Part shown: positions 23,830 to 35,457 of the stretch, piece after piece
Numbering within the stretch: the stretch's first letter is position 1
Layout: the number at the start of each line of letters is the position of its first letter
NCBI GenBank assembly: GCA_963855995.1
Contig: OY979727.1
Span: forward strand, 12,950,946-13,014,945
Direction: 5' to 3'
DNA: 64,000 nt
DNA from: Muricea muricata
Taxonomy: Eukaryota > Cnidaria > Anthozoa > Malacalcyonacea > Plexauridae
Program-made: the position numbers and the translations under genes
The notes under the pieces: generated by a model
Seen by the model: only the letters and a program-made list of their open reading frames with translations
The model's database searches: none
What the model was told of the DNA's origin: nothing

Positions 23830-23965
23830 GCGCTATTCATGGTATAGGTTCTTTCACTACCTGAATACTAACTTCACTAACATTGTCAGTGTAGGTAGTG
23901 CAGTTAATAGTACACAAATGGTATATAGGTTCTTTCACTACCTGATACGATGAAGTGAAAATCGT
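23830..23965. mobile_element. dispersed foldback-type repeat (GGTTCTTTCACTACCTG family)
   Basis: The words GGTTCTTTCACTACCTGA, GTAGGTAGTGCAGTTAATAG and ACGATGAAGTGAAAA belong to a family also seen at about 16262-16350, 28915-29035, 33845-34025, 43545-43625 and 46790-46950. Pairs in opposite orientation form hairpins. No coding sequence is present. Confidence 0.6.
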
Positions 23966-24462
23966 TTCATGCAAGTTTCGGCAAACATTGGTAAGACACC
24001 TGATCAAGGTCTTAAGAGGTTTAGATTTTATTTCTGCTATCTCTAGGCCAATCAGATGTGTTGCATCCTCCCCATTAAAAAATCAGGTTCCTTGTAACGA
24101 GGAAAAGGTAGCAGTAGCGGTAGTCAAATCTAAACCTCACTGTTGAGAAAGAGATGCCACATTCACTTCAGCAAATGTTGAAAGTTTTGTGTCTTCCCGG
24201 ATAAGGTCAAATCGTAGTTCCTTGCAATATAGCCTGCTTGAAATATCCGCTCAAAGAGAGCGAGAATTAGAAAAAGAGCACCATCGATCGATATTTGTAT
24301 AGATATTGAAACATGCACAGATTACATACCTCCACAATGCCTACAGACAGTGATATGGTTTTATTTTTTCGTAATTATAAACCAAATATATATCAGACCA
24401 AATGTTACTGTAAAACAATTTTCTGCTACAAACTACTTGCTGCTATAAAAGTTGCATGCTTA

Positions 24463-27400
24463 GTTAGTCTTGGTTATCTTGTCGATCCAATCAACATAAG
24501 CAGATACTTTGGTGTAGTAGCCAACCTCTCCCTTCTGGGCACAACCATCGCCCCAGCTTACAATACCGACTTGGAACCAACGCCATTTTCCATTTTCTGG
24601 ATTAATGTTCTGCACCATAGCTGGACCACCAGCGTCACCATGGCACGTGCCATTCTGTCCAGTGACGTCACCAGCACAGAACTGTGTTGCGTTGTTGAAA
24701 TACCACTTATCTTTGAATTGCGCCCGTTCCTGTGCCTTCTTTGCTGCCACGTGATCAGCACAGAATTTGCTTGTTTTAAACGGCTGTTTGACTTGTTTAA
24801 GTGGGTTCTTGGATGTGTCAGCAATTTCAAGACCATCAGTCTCAGGGTTCCACGCTGTTGTTCCTCCCCAGCCAACTGCGTACATCTTGTTGCCATGTTT
24901 TATGATGTTTGTGATGTTTAGTCCACGAGGTAAACAGATCCTTTGTTGGTTTTTTGTGTAGCGTTTTAGTTTCGGGATTTTAATGAGAGCGATGTCATGC
25001 CTGTAGTCTTTCTTATTGTAGTTCGGGTGGACGTGGAATGCCATGCTTGTGAGTACTGTACGTGTTTTGTCTTGAAATGATACTTGAACTCTGTAAAGAG
25101 AAAGAAGTAGTTATCATTATATAGCGACCGTATTGCTAGTATACAGTAATACACTTACTGGTATGAAACGATAGGACGATTGCCGCTGTCAAAGCAGTGA
25201 GCTGCAGTTAGCACAAACTCTTGATTGATCAATGACCCAACACACACATACTTTCCTACGTGAGAATAGATCGTGAAATCAGGGTTGAGTGATCATCTCG
25301 TCCTGTCACATTGATATCACGGTTACATGTCCATCTCATATATACACCAATACATAATATAAATGTCGTTCTATTTTTGTCACCAACCTTTGACTATTAT
25401 CCTAACTGCCCAAGGCCAGTTCCTTTCTTTTGCTACTTTTCCACCAACGACCCGAGCTCTTCTATCAAACGATTGAAACGGTGACCTACCACATTCAGAG
25501 TAATCTTGGAAAAGAATAGCAGACGCAGGCGGTTAACTCTGGTACTGACAGTTTAACGATCAAGAACGCGGTAAGAAACAAAAGAAATCGATACTTTGTG
25601 CCTGAGAGGTTTTCCAGGCTGCGCAATTCTTCTCAATATAACTTCAAATTAAACCTAATACATCTGTCACATTCTTTGAGCATCCTCTGCATGTGTTGTT
25701 TATCTATATTAAACTTTCTATAATGGCGAATTAGTGTCCTTCAGTCGCTATTAATCCCTACCTTTGGTAGGGAGGTTCGCAATTTTTCTCTTAAGTGTCT
25801 TCAGGTTTCTAAATTTTTTCACGTGAAACACGTTTTCAGGATTGGATGCCAACCTCTTCAAGGATTCATATCTGACTTTCTTTCCAACAACTATGACGTA
25901 TATTTCAACGCCAGCTTCTTTCAACTGATCAGCGGTTTTCTTCGGAGAGCCACCTAAATTCGGTTCTCCATGTGCGATCAAAAACAACGCCTTGGTGCTG
26001 TCTGATCGTTTAGATAAAGGGAGGATCACTTTCCGTACCATGTCTAAGGCCAGTCTTGTTGCCTTTACTCCTCCTGAAAGAGTAACACGGATTCCTTAAG
26101 CTATCTTAAAGTGATCTCATGTTGTACAGAACTCACTGCTGAGCTAAGCATGGTTAGATCATGCAGAGCAACCTCGATCCCAGGGCCTTTTCTTAAATTA
26201 GGGAAGGGAAAAGGCCCTGGCATCGGCTGGTCACATGACACCCAGAATATCTGGGTGTAAGAATATGTTAAGAATATCTGGTCTCTGTGAGTGTTTGCAT
26301 AAATAATAAATCAGAGAAGTAATCTTTAACGTTCTATGCAATACAGCTAGCTTTAAGGTAAATAACTTCCTATAAAAGCAACCTTCTACGGACTATAGCT
26401 GACTCTACATCTTCGGCTGTATATATGACACTGCAATGCCCAATGAAATAAAGTAATATGTTAAACCTGGTAGAGTAAGTGCTTAGTAGGTATAAAACAG
26501 TTAAAACTTGTTTAGAAGATTGCCGTGTGTAAGCTGATAACATGCATAAGTTGTCCCTATACCTTCATCAAATTCCGATAATGAAGCATACGGATATTTT
26601 ACGTATATGACTTTATACGAAGAGTGCTAAGAGTCAACGAATAAGTGATTTAAAGCTACATAAACAAACTAAGCAAAGGGTTTAAATAATTTAAATCTCT
26701 CTTCAGTTGTATTTATGAATAAATTATACTCTTAAATGATTTAATTGACAGTTTGAATGGGGCAATGGGATTACAAAATAGACCAGCCGATGCCAGGGCC
26801 TTTTCCCTTCCCCAATTCAAGAAAAGGCCCTGGAATCGAGGTTGCATGATGTTGTCAGAATTAACTGTAATGTTTTAAAACTCTTACTTAGAGGTACCAG
26901 ATTGTTCTGAACTGGTTGGTCAATGAATGAAACATGCTAAATATTTCAACGTACGTACGTGTATATCGGATTCGATCAATGCTCTTCAAAGCTTTCTCTA
27001 ATGTTTGGACGGAGGCGTCATTGAATGAGAACTGCTTTTCAGCCTGTGTTCCATACGTGACACACGCTATATGTGTTCCATCACCGTTTTCTCTAAAAAT
27101 ATGGGCAAAAACTATCGACTAATTCCATGGCTAATTCCAACCTTTCCCAATTCTCATTCATTATTCTTTACCGCCTGTGAAAACAATCAGTAATGCTAAA
27201 GATTTGAAATTTGCATAACATGATCAAATTGTCGGCCTGGGGCTTCGCTGCACTTCTTTACTCATTCAGAACCATCCTCAGAGATATAAAAAACTAAATT
27301 CATATTAATCTGACACTGCAGAAAACAGCGTTGTCTCGAGTGGGATCTGAACTCGCATCTTCCGATTTCTAGCGGTGGTTTACAATCTCTAAATTTTCGT

Positions 27401-30400
27401 TGCTCTCTGCAATGTCAGATTAATATGACTCTAGTTCTTTAAAACTCTGGCACCCACTGGTGGATTAGTAAAACCATAAAACTTATGCAGGATCTTCTGC
27501 GTTGTTAGTGACTTGTCACACTTTCATGGCACAAACATGCACATGTCCTGACCAGAACCTTAAACCTGATCATAAAATCCTCTCAGTTCCCAACTCTATA
27601 CCTTGGGTCAATACCAAATATCTTCACAATTGTCTTAACCAATTCTCTTGCGATCTCAAAATTTGATTGACTGACGCTACTTGAAGTATCAAGCACAAAG
27701 ATAAGGTCTAGCCCTCCTTTGTATTTGATATTTAGCGCACGTGCTCTCGTGTCAGGCTTTGGACACGATACATTGCTTCCTGAACATGTCGTTTGTCGTT
27801 TGAAATCTTTATCTAAAGGATAGCAGTATATAAACTTATAAACTTATACTGGGTAGCAGTTCTAAACTGTTCTTCCTAGAGGTCCAGTAAGGATCATCTC
27901 TTATTGATCCAGTGTTACTACAGGAGGAAACCTAAACTAAACTAACTTTATTTATACTGGATAGCTCTATCAGCTCGAAACTGTTCTTCCTAGAGGTCCA
28001 GTAAGGATCATCTCTTATTGACCCAGTGTTACTACACGAGAAGACCTAAACTAAACTTACTTTACTTACTTTAAACTTACTTTAGTTGGTAGCTCTATAA
28101 GTTCCAAATAACTCTAATCCTACAGTTCTAGCAAAGTCATCGTTTTAAACATTTTGAATGAGCAGAACATTTCATGCATTAATTTCCTAGTGTTAAGATC
28201 ATTCTTGAATGGTTTCTCCTTACCCACACATTTTGGCGGAGTTCCACTCCAAGTCTTATTTTTCAAACATGTTCTACTTTTGGATCCTTGGAAGAGTTTT
28301 AATCCATATTTACAGGAGTAGAAGACAATGTCTCCTTCGTTGTAAGATCTTCCTGATTTCACAGCACCATTTGGCGCTCCCGGATCTCGACAGCGAAAAA
28401 CTGAAAATAGTATATACATAATCGAAAATAACCACCACGGCATTCATGTTAATCGTTCATTAAGAGTGTGTTATCATGTGTTACACAGCAAAAAACGGAC
28501 AATCTGTTCTGGCCTGATGAAAACAGCATTGAACAATGTTGTGCTGCCTACATTATTCAAGGTTTTCAACAATATTGTTCAACATTGTTACACCTGATTG
28601 CAGGCTAGTTCAGGCTCAACAACTTGTTCAGTATTGTTGACAACCTTGAACAATGCTGGCAGCAAAACATTGTTCAATGCTGTTTTCATCAGGCCAGAAC
28701 AGGTTGTTCGTTTTTTGCTGTGTGGTTTAGTTAGCAAGGCAAGATGCTTTATCTGACAGCTAGACACATTATGTTTCTTACACGTTTGGTATGGAATTTG
28801 TTCTGAGATGTATTTTTCATGTTGAGAAAACTATGCTAACTAACAGCTCATTGCTACGGTTTATGGCAAAAGCCCCGAGTGAGAACTCTTTGTATTTAGG
28901 TCTTACATAAAAAGTATAGTTTCTTTCAATACCTGAAACGATAAAGGAAAATCGACGTTTCGTGTGGATACCCTTCGTGGGGAAGTTAGTTTTCACTTTA
29001 TCGTTTCAGGTATTGAAACCTATACCATTCGTGTATTATTCCTAACCTCTAATCAGGTGTGACACCCTCACATTTGCCAGTCTTGTCAATAAATTTACTA
29101 ACAGAGTTGCTTTGCTCAATAAGTCAACCCCTCTCCACACACCTTCCACCAATTTCTAACTTACTTCTGTCATCACAAATTGCGACGGTTCCATTCCATG
29201 TTTTATCACTCTGACAGGTTCTTTTTCTCGAGCCATACAAAGTAAAACCAGAGTTACAGAAAAACTCTACTGTGGAACCGATGTAGAACTTGTTACCAAA
29301 TATTCGTCCATTTTGAGGAATGTGTGGTCTTTGACATCGCTTTCCTGAATGAAACCAGAACTTATGTCTCTCTTTCTTTTTTCATAAAGAATCTAGCTTT
29401 GTTTCGCTTTTCACAATCAAAAAATGGACTAGAAACAGGCTAAAGGCTAATGACATCAATGATACGACCTAATACGCTTTACTTTGGAACCCTGTAACGC
29501 CCTTAAAATATATTCCAGTGTTATGTCGTACCGTGGATGTAACTCAGCGATATTAGGGCTTTGGGCTATTTCCAGTTCATTACTTTCGCTTTGACTTAGT
29601 ATGCTTTATCTTACTTCGACAAAATGGCTTTCTGGATAACCAACGCCCTTCCGAACATACGCTGTCTTCTTCGCCAATTAATTCGTAGTCTTCATTACAT
29701 TTAAAAGACACTGTTGTAAATCCTTCATATAGTTTGTCACTAAATGTAACATTGTAATTTCCATTTGGAAATCTTATATGCTCTGGGCATTTGTTTTCTA
29801 GAAAGAGATAATGTAATATCATATCAACCATTTTAAATACTGTTTTTTGCACCATAGTGTTTATGGTGCCTTATTTCTGTGCTGGTAACACAGTGGTTAG
29901 TACATGTGTCTTTCATCTCTGTGACTGAGATGTTGGTGACACAGTGGTTAGTACATGTGTCTTTATCTCTGCAACTGAGATTTTGGTGTGTCTTTATCTC
30001 TGTGACTGAGATGTTGGTGACACAGTGGTTGAAATTAGAGCAAGAAAATATAAAAGATGTCTCATCACCTCGAAGGAAAAGCCTCAAATGTCGATTGTAC
30101 TATTTGTTTCATGTCTCGTGGCTGGTGTTCATGCATGTTTTGATGTAGATTAGGAAATAACAAATTCTCTTATTACTGGTATTTTAGTGATAAAGGTAAA
30201 CTGCTTAGATATTCTGAATTGGAAAACTCGCTGACAAAGTTTGAAGCATGCATAAAAACCTACTTTGACAAGAGATGTGTGATTTGAGCGCGCTCCACTG
30301 TAGGTTTTTCCTGCATTTCCGTTGCTTTCTCGATCCTTTCAAACTGAAACCAACGTGACAAGAATATACCGCAGTAGATCCAACAGCATCGTTAGGATAT

Positions 30401-31209
30401 TTCACTGCGCCGTTCTTGATGCCAGGGGGTGTACCACATCCTGAAAAAAGAAGAGGTTCATATCACACCGCAAACATGTTTCATTGTATATACATCGAAA
30501 GAAAACAGATTTTCCTACCTTTACACTTCGGAATTTGTTGGCTGGAGAAGTTTGTCAAACGACTGCAGGGTAAATAGGTGATAGTTTTTCCCTTGCTGAA
30601 GAAGTATCCTTTATCGCATTTCAATGTCACGTGATTTCCTTTACGAGGCTTTGATCTAATTTTAGTGTGCGCTGGTAGTTTATGCTTTCTTAGTTTCCTG
30701 ACACAATCTCGCTTTCCGTCTACTCCTGCGAAAAAAAACGACATGAAAGTTTATTTGGTTAAGTCTGAGTTTTTCTGTAAAATGCTATCACGATTTCATC
30801 ATTTTCAGCATGCTCGATCAAATAGTGTCGAATGTGGTAGGCTTTTTCTCGTGAATAGTAAAAATACGTAAAAAATTCGCAAACTTCGCAGGGCCATATT
30901 TTCCCTGTTTTACAACATTTTGCCACTAAACTTTGCATTTTTACTAATTTAAGACGCTCTTTTCAGCTGCGATGAAAGATAAAGTTTAAGTATAGCCCGT
31001 TTTCCATTTTAACCGTATGGTAACAAAACCTAGTGTAATCTTGTGTGTCCATGTCATTGGTTCTGCCTGAGTGTTGAAGAAGCAATGAAATACGCTGTAT
31101 GTTTTGCTACGATATGTTTGAAGTGGAAAACAGCCTTAAAACACTCACCGGAAAACAGCAAGACAACCACGCTGACAAATAATAACCATATGAGCCAATA
31201 TATTTTCAT
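24463..31209 (-). CDS. CFB: complement factor B-like protein: signal peptide, 5 CCP, VWA, protease-like domain
   Basis: Exons on the minus strand: signal peptide 31209-31149 (MKIYWLIWLLFVSVVVLLFS); CCP1 30725-30519; CCP2 30440-about 30262; CCP3 about 29797-29605; CCP4 about 29343-29165; CCP5 about 28401-28222; VWA about 27813-27605, 27100-26890 and 26077-25760; protease about 25500-25388, 25265-25158 and 25092-24463. CCP-VWA-trypsin is the architecture of complement factor B/C2, which builds the alternative-pathway C3 convertase. The VWA metal site DTSSS is intact. The protease keeps TAAHC (His codon 25197-25199) and HDIALI (Asp codon 24994-24996). The serine motif reads GDAGGP (Ala codon 24631-24633), so catalysis should be lost. 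Five CCPs exceeds the three of vertebrates. A Ser/Ala sequencing error is the main alternative. Confidence 0.82.
26157..26852. mobile_element. ~696-bp DNA transposon with hairpin-bearing terminal inverted repeats
   Basis: The ends at about 26157-26232 and 26783-26852 are inverted copies of roughly 70 bp. Each end itself contains a hairpin (CCAGGGCCTTTTC and GAAAAGGCCCTGG around a short loop). The interior is AT-rich with no transposase frame. It is inserted between two VWA exons of the factor B-like gene. Confidence 0.8.
27285..27445 (-). mobile_element. SINE- or MITE-like element with a tRNA-like B box
   Basis: Inverted flanks contain TTCATATTAATCTGACA and its complement. On the minus strand the centre reads ACCGCTAGAAATCGGAAG then GCGAGTTCAGATCCC, which resembles a Pol III B box. 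It lies in an intron of the factor B-like gene. Confidence 0.5.
27845..28135 (-). repeat. intronic tandem array, ~115-bp family (factor B-like gene)
   Basis: About 2.3 units lie between the CCP5 exon and the first VWA exon. Read on the minus strand they match the CMTR2 and RABL6 arrays, so the orientation is sense with respect to the gene. The array ends about 30 bp before the acceptor ATCCTTTAG. Confidence 0.88.
28483..28723. mobile_element. ~241-bp foldback MITE with ~85-bp arms
   Basis: Arms beginning ACACAGCAAAAAACG and containing CTGGCCTGATGAAAACAGC and ATTGAACAATGTTGTGCTGC are inverted at the two ends. The centre is a CAACAATATTG-rich tract. It is inserted in the factor B-like gene between CCP4 and CCP5. 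Confidence 0.82.
28915..29035. mobile_element. foldback element (GGTTCTTTCACTACCTG family)
   Basis: TTTCAATACCTGAAACGATA and CTTTATCGTTTCAGGTATTG are inverted around ACGTTTCGTGTGGATACCC. The right half recurs at about 43545-43610 in copy 2, where the left half was lost with the neighbouring deletion. Confidence 0.7.
29880..30135 (+). repeat. tRNA-like head in three tandem pieces plus SINE-like body
   Basis: GGTGACACAGTGGTTAGTAC, which resembles a Pol III A box region, is repeated with CATCTCTGTGACTGAGATG at about 29883, 29933 and, shortened, 29990. The body shared with 13.6 kb and 43.7 kb follows. No B box is seen. It lies in the intron between CCP2 and CCP3. Confidence 0.5.
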
Positions 31210-31249
31210 GATTCTCGTATTTCTAAGAAACACAGGGTAATCACGCATA

Positions 31250-32123
31250 ATAAAGCAAAAATAAATCTATTTCTTTAATGTGGTTTTGCGTTCTTATGTA
31301 ATTGGGTATATGTTGTTCTTTCTGGTCAAAATTTCAAACGTGCGCTTTTTGTGTTTCCAGCGCATATATGAAACAGGAAGTCCTGTTAAGGCGCAAGTTA
31401 AAACCTGCTATATTTGCAATTTTTGCGTCATTTTTTCCAGATGTATGATAATATGGGATTATGTCGAGTAGCAACTGCATGTCTGTATGTAGCACCCTTG
31501 TTTGAACACTCTTGTGGTTTAATACCTACATTCCCTCAAACAACAACAACTAGGACAAAAGCCTCAGAAAAATACCAAACTTAGTATTTCCCTGTCTATT
31601 ATCGGGGGTTAGTCGTAAAGCGCAAACAGATATAATGTAAAATAAGTGCTGACTGAGTTGATGGCTAAAATAAACTTTATAAAAGTAAGTTGCATGACCT
31701 TGATGCAGAGCTACTGACGTGCTTCAAATCTGTGCGTCCCTGTGACAGTTGACAGTCTGCGCACGACAATATGTTAAGAAAAAATATTTATCACAATTGT
31801 TGATCAGAAGTGTTACCGTTAAAAGAGTGTGAGTAAATACTATATTATACATAAGCTAGACCGCTGTGTATTACACTTACCAGAGAACTCTCTTTCAGAT
31901 AAGCTCTTTCCAAATGCTTCCAACTGTAATGCTTTCCAATTCGTAATGCACAATATCTCGATTGGAGTAGCTTTCATCTACTTCCCGTAACCCTATCCTT
32001 TGGCAATCTAAATGTAATCTTTCAACACTCCAGAAACTACTTGTTGTGAGACAATAGTACAGTAGTTGTCCGAAGGGTTACTTCAATATTTGTTTATTTT
32101 CTAGTGATATTTTATGATTACAG
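31250..32123. other. intergenic region upstream of the factor B-like gene
   Basis: No coding exon is supported. It probably includes the factor B-like promoter. The sequence is nearly identical to copy 2 (about 44863-45741). Confidence 0.4.
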
Positions 32124-32695
32124 CATCCATACATTTACCCAGTGACAGATATTGATGTCCTAGCTCAGAAACACTTTGTCTTTGTGGTTGAACCATTTCA
32201 TAAAAATGGCACATTAAAAGATTTCATCCTCAAGGTATGAGCAGAATTACCGGAATTACTTTATTGCAATGATATAACTAGAATCTTTTAGCATGAACCC
32301 CCCCCCCCTCCCGAAAGCTGAAGCTGGTATTAAGTTTTGAACAAGTTAATATTTAAAACAGCTTGTAAGCAGCTTTCAAGACAGGAATATAAGGTTATTA
32401 CGAGGTCGTCCTAAGAGAAGTACAATGTAATGAGATGCTTATAGGAGCCTGGGAATGAGTCAGTCTTCCATCATAGATAGCAGTTTGTCCATTTCACGTA
32501 GATCGACTGTACATATATTATATTTATTAGTCTAACAATATAAAGTCGACATACAGTATCTACATAATAGAATGATAGGAGACTCTATTACTCTATACTT
32601 CTCTAGTCCTAACTCTCATACAGACCTGTTGTTACAAGATTGTCACAAATTTAACTACACAATGTTGTAAAAATATTAGCTGAATTCACATTAGA

Positions 32696-33185
32696 GACGG
32701 GTAATAGCCTCGTTCCCAGGCGCTTTCTAATTTTCTAATGAGGAAAAGTGTATAGGATTGTATATATAGATTTAATATCGTGAATGCGCGCGGGAAACAC
32801 GCGAGGAGAAAATAGGGGGGAAGGGAGCGAAAGCGCCTGGCAGAAAATGAATCCAAGATGGCGGAATGCGTGGAGCAGCCACTGCCAAGTTTAATAGAAA
32901 CTCCCCTCGACGATGTAAGCAAAGAAGAGCACCTTCGAGATTAGATTTCTTAAGGCTTTCGGTAATCTCTTCCATCTATCAAACACATGTACGGCCAACA
33001 CACGTGACTAGAAAACGAAATTCTCAATAAAATACTATCTTACCACTTTCTCGTTGAACCATACACTTTTTTCTGCATTTTCTGCCAGGCCCGACCGCGC
33101 GTTTCCGACTGTGTTTTCCACGCAATACCCAAGCAACGGCACGCAACGGTAACGGTTGGGCCTGGGGACGAGGCTGGACGGGTAA
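32696..33185. mobile_element. 472-bp MITE with 9-bp target duplication (family 1, copy b)
   Basis: The element 32705-33176 starts TAGCCTCGTTCCCAGGC and ends GCCTGGGGACGAGGCTG. The direct repeat GACGGGTAA flanks it at 32696-32704 and 33177-33185. Copy 2 lacks the element at the matching place (about 46136), so it inserted after the duplication or was lost there. The interior is GC-rich with CAAGATGGCGG and has no transposase. Confidence 0.88.
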
Positions 33186-33469
33186 CTCGTCTAAGGTGAA
33201 TCCGGTACTAGACGCGTTTCTCATCGCAACTTTCTCATGTAACTTTCTCGTCCAAACAAGCGGTGTCTCGTCCACACGAGAAACTTGTCCTAAATTTACA
33301 TTCAGACAGGTGAATAAGACGAGTATCTCATCACCAACACAATCAAAAACTGGAACTAGGTGAGGGAAAGAAACAAAATTGCGTACAAAGAAAAAGAAAG
33401 ACCATGAATTCTCGTCCCCATACATGAATTCAGCTATAGTTAACGGTTACAGTCTACCTGACCCTACCA

Positions 33470-33650
33470 GTCTTGTTGGGACAACCTTGTAACAAGTCTG
33501 ATAGTCCCATCAAGCTTCTTACAAGTTGTTAACAACTTGTGTCAAACTTGTTTAAAAAACCTGAAACAAAGTTGGGAACTTTAGTTAACACAATTTGTCA
33601 ACAGCTTGTGAAGAGACTTGTACAGCTTGTTTGCAGGTTTGTTACAAATG
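33470..33650. repeat. CAAGTTG/CAACTTG quasi-palindromic tract, copy 1
   Basis: Words such as ACAAGTTGTTAACAACTTGT and CTTGTACAGCTTGTTTGC repeat irregularly. The matching tract in copy 2 is at about 46430-46600. Confidence 0.55.
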
Positions 33651-33799
33651 TAAGCGTTTTTAATATAATATTTCTTGTGTATTTCGTAGAAAAAGCCGCG
33701 TAAAATATGGGCTGGGAAATATAGAGTACAAGGAAAACCATTGAATGTGCTGGAAATTAAAATGTACGACAGACAAATATTAAAAGTGAATAGCAATTA

Positions 33800-35376
33800 G
33801 TTGAGAAAGATTCGACTCAGTGAAATATATGGAGCTAAACGTTGTGTAGGCAGTGCAGTTAATAGTACCAGAAATGTCTTCAACGAAAGAAAGACTGACC
33901 TTCGTCGAGAAGTAGCCTACCAACTATTTTTTAAGTTCTCGACGAAGAGTCTTCGCTTGAAACGTGGATTATTTTCACTTTATCGTTTTAAGTAGTGAAA
34001 GAACCTAAACCTTTCGTGTACGACTGAGTGAAATATTCAAGACAAGTGTAATTACAATAAACAGCAATTTTCTTGTAGAAGATGCTGTTTTTGCACAGTA
34101 AACGAATTCCATCCAATGGTCACAAGGTAACATCTTCGTGAAGAAAGGGATCTGTAGGTAACAATTTAACTTTTTAAGTTGATCATGACTATGTACGCTA
34201 ATCAACACCTGAAATACCCCCGATAAATGATCGGCAAGAAATCGTTTTTGATCGGCGAAGAAGCAAAATTGTTTTACACTTTTACCTGATCAAAGACTCC
34301 TTGATGCGAAAAGACCTTCTTCGTGCAAAAAGAACTCTAGTTATGCATTTGTTGCCCTCCTGCTTTCTCCAAACAAAGTTCAACGTCCTCCACAGATATG
34401 TACTCATTATGTATATAATATTCTCTAGTGGTATTGAAATGGCCCCCCTTTTCCCAAGAAGAAGCTGGCTGGATTGACTGGGGCAACCATCAGGCAGAAA
34501 AAAGCGAAGGAGAATGTGCCATCGAGGATGAATAGGGGTGACGGCAATTGTATGTTCTGTTTATTATATACAGTATATTGTTTGTTCTGTTTATTATTTA
34601 TTTTATCATCTTATAAAAGGTAAAGCAATCCCTTTATATCTTTTCCATAAACGTATATTCTTTCAAAAATGTTTGGATTTGCATAACTTTGATTAAGTGC
34701 ATGGTGGAAGTTTTTGGGCACTTTTTTGAACTTCTGTGGCTTATTCGCTGTTAAAATCACCGTGTTGACGGGGCGGCTTGATTCCAAAACACGTTAGCAT
34801 GCAGTTATTATGTTTCGAGTAGTGTGTGTATAAAATGTGCTGTAGACATGTTTTTGTAATTCCTTACAAAGGAATTATCCTTTAAAACATTAACTAGGTG
34901 TGCTTTGATGTTGGTAAACCATTTATTATATCAAAACTGTGGAGTTATATGAAGTTCAGAGTGTTAAATGTTATCAGGAGTCATTAATTAGTTGATTGTA
35001 TAACCATGACGACGTTGATTACGGATTAGAGATGGACACATTATTTTTTTTCATGCCAGAGATATAATCCCCATATATAGCCGTAGGTTGACATATTTTG
35101 AGCACTTGTGATGTGAAGTGATCAGTGAGTGTGAGACAGCAAGGGATGAGACTCGAGAGCCATACTGGGCGTGTGATTGTGATTTATATTTTTTGATAGA
35201 CTAAAGAAAACTTGTGACTTGTGAATAGTGTTGCGACTACACACTACATTTCCAACAAGAGTTGGTGCAAGTCTATGTGTATTTGCTCCAAAACTAAATA
35301 CTACCTAGTGGTGAATGTCATGTACATTATAATTTCTTTCCTTTGCTAGACATAAGAAACACTGTCGTCTCCACAG
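33800..35376. other. region between PXK and RPL36 fragments, unassigned open exon
   Basis: An exon-like frame at about 34455-34550 (GATIRQKKAKEN followed by GTATGT) is kept in copy 2 at about 47395-47480. It is faintly like the Sec61-beta N-terminus, but I would not name it. Part of the GGTTCTTTCACTACCTG family lies at 33845-34025. Nothing else is supported, and the part near 34860-35330 is missing from copy 2. Confidence 0.35.
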
Positions 35377-35457
35377 TTAGAGATGGCTGTTGGCCTGAAG
35401 AAAGAGCACAAGGTCACAAAAACTGCAATGAAGTCAAAACCATCACGGAGAAAGGGT
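35377..35457 (+). pseudogene. RPL36: RPL36 first coding exon, copy 1
   Basis: After a CTCCACAG acceptor the frame reads MAVGLKKEHKVTKTAMKSKP then SRRKG, followed by GTAAGT. This matches the N-terminus of ribosomal protein eL36, including the intron position after the SRRRG motif. The remaining exons (KLTKHTKFVRD and on) are not found downstream, where copy 2 of the segment begins. It is therefore an exon fragment at the right end of the duplication unit. Confidence 0.8.

Larger units (their letters stand above)
32124..33796 (+). pseudogene. PXK: PXK-like kinase exons, copy 1 fragment
   Basis: Two exon-like stretches fit consecutive parts of the kinase-like domain of PX-domain kinase PXK. They are 32124-32235 (HPYIYPVTDIDVLAQKHF, GTLKDFILK, then GTATGA) and about 33671-33796 (KPLNVLEIKMYDRQIL, stop TAG). 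In PXK these align with HPYIY...GTLKDLIYK and the following QIKTYGRQILE. No PX domain, other kinase exons or WH2 region was found nearby, and the second exon ends in an early stop. I read it as a gene fragment caught in the duplicated segment. The match is from memory of the family and moderate in length. Confidence 0.55.

Noticed and set aside
32686-33425. Minus-strand frames around 32.7-33.4 kb
   Set aside because: They fall within or across the MITE at 32705-33176 and have no family resemblance or splice support.
34340-34560. Possible Sec61-beta N-terminal exon (GATIRQKKAKEN)
   Set aside because: Only a faint likeness in a low-complexity basic region, with no transmembrane exon nearby. 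Kept only as an unassigned open exon.
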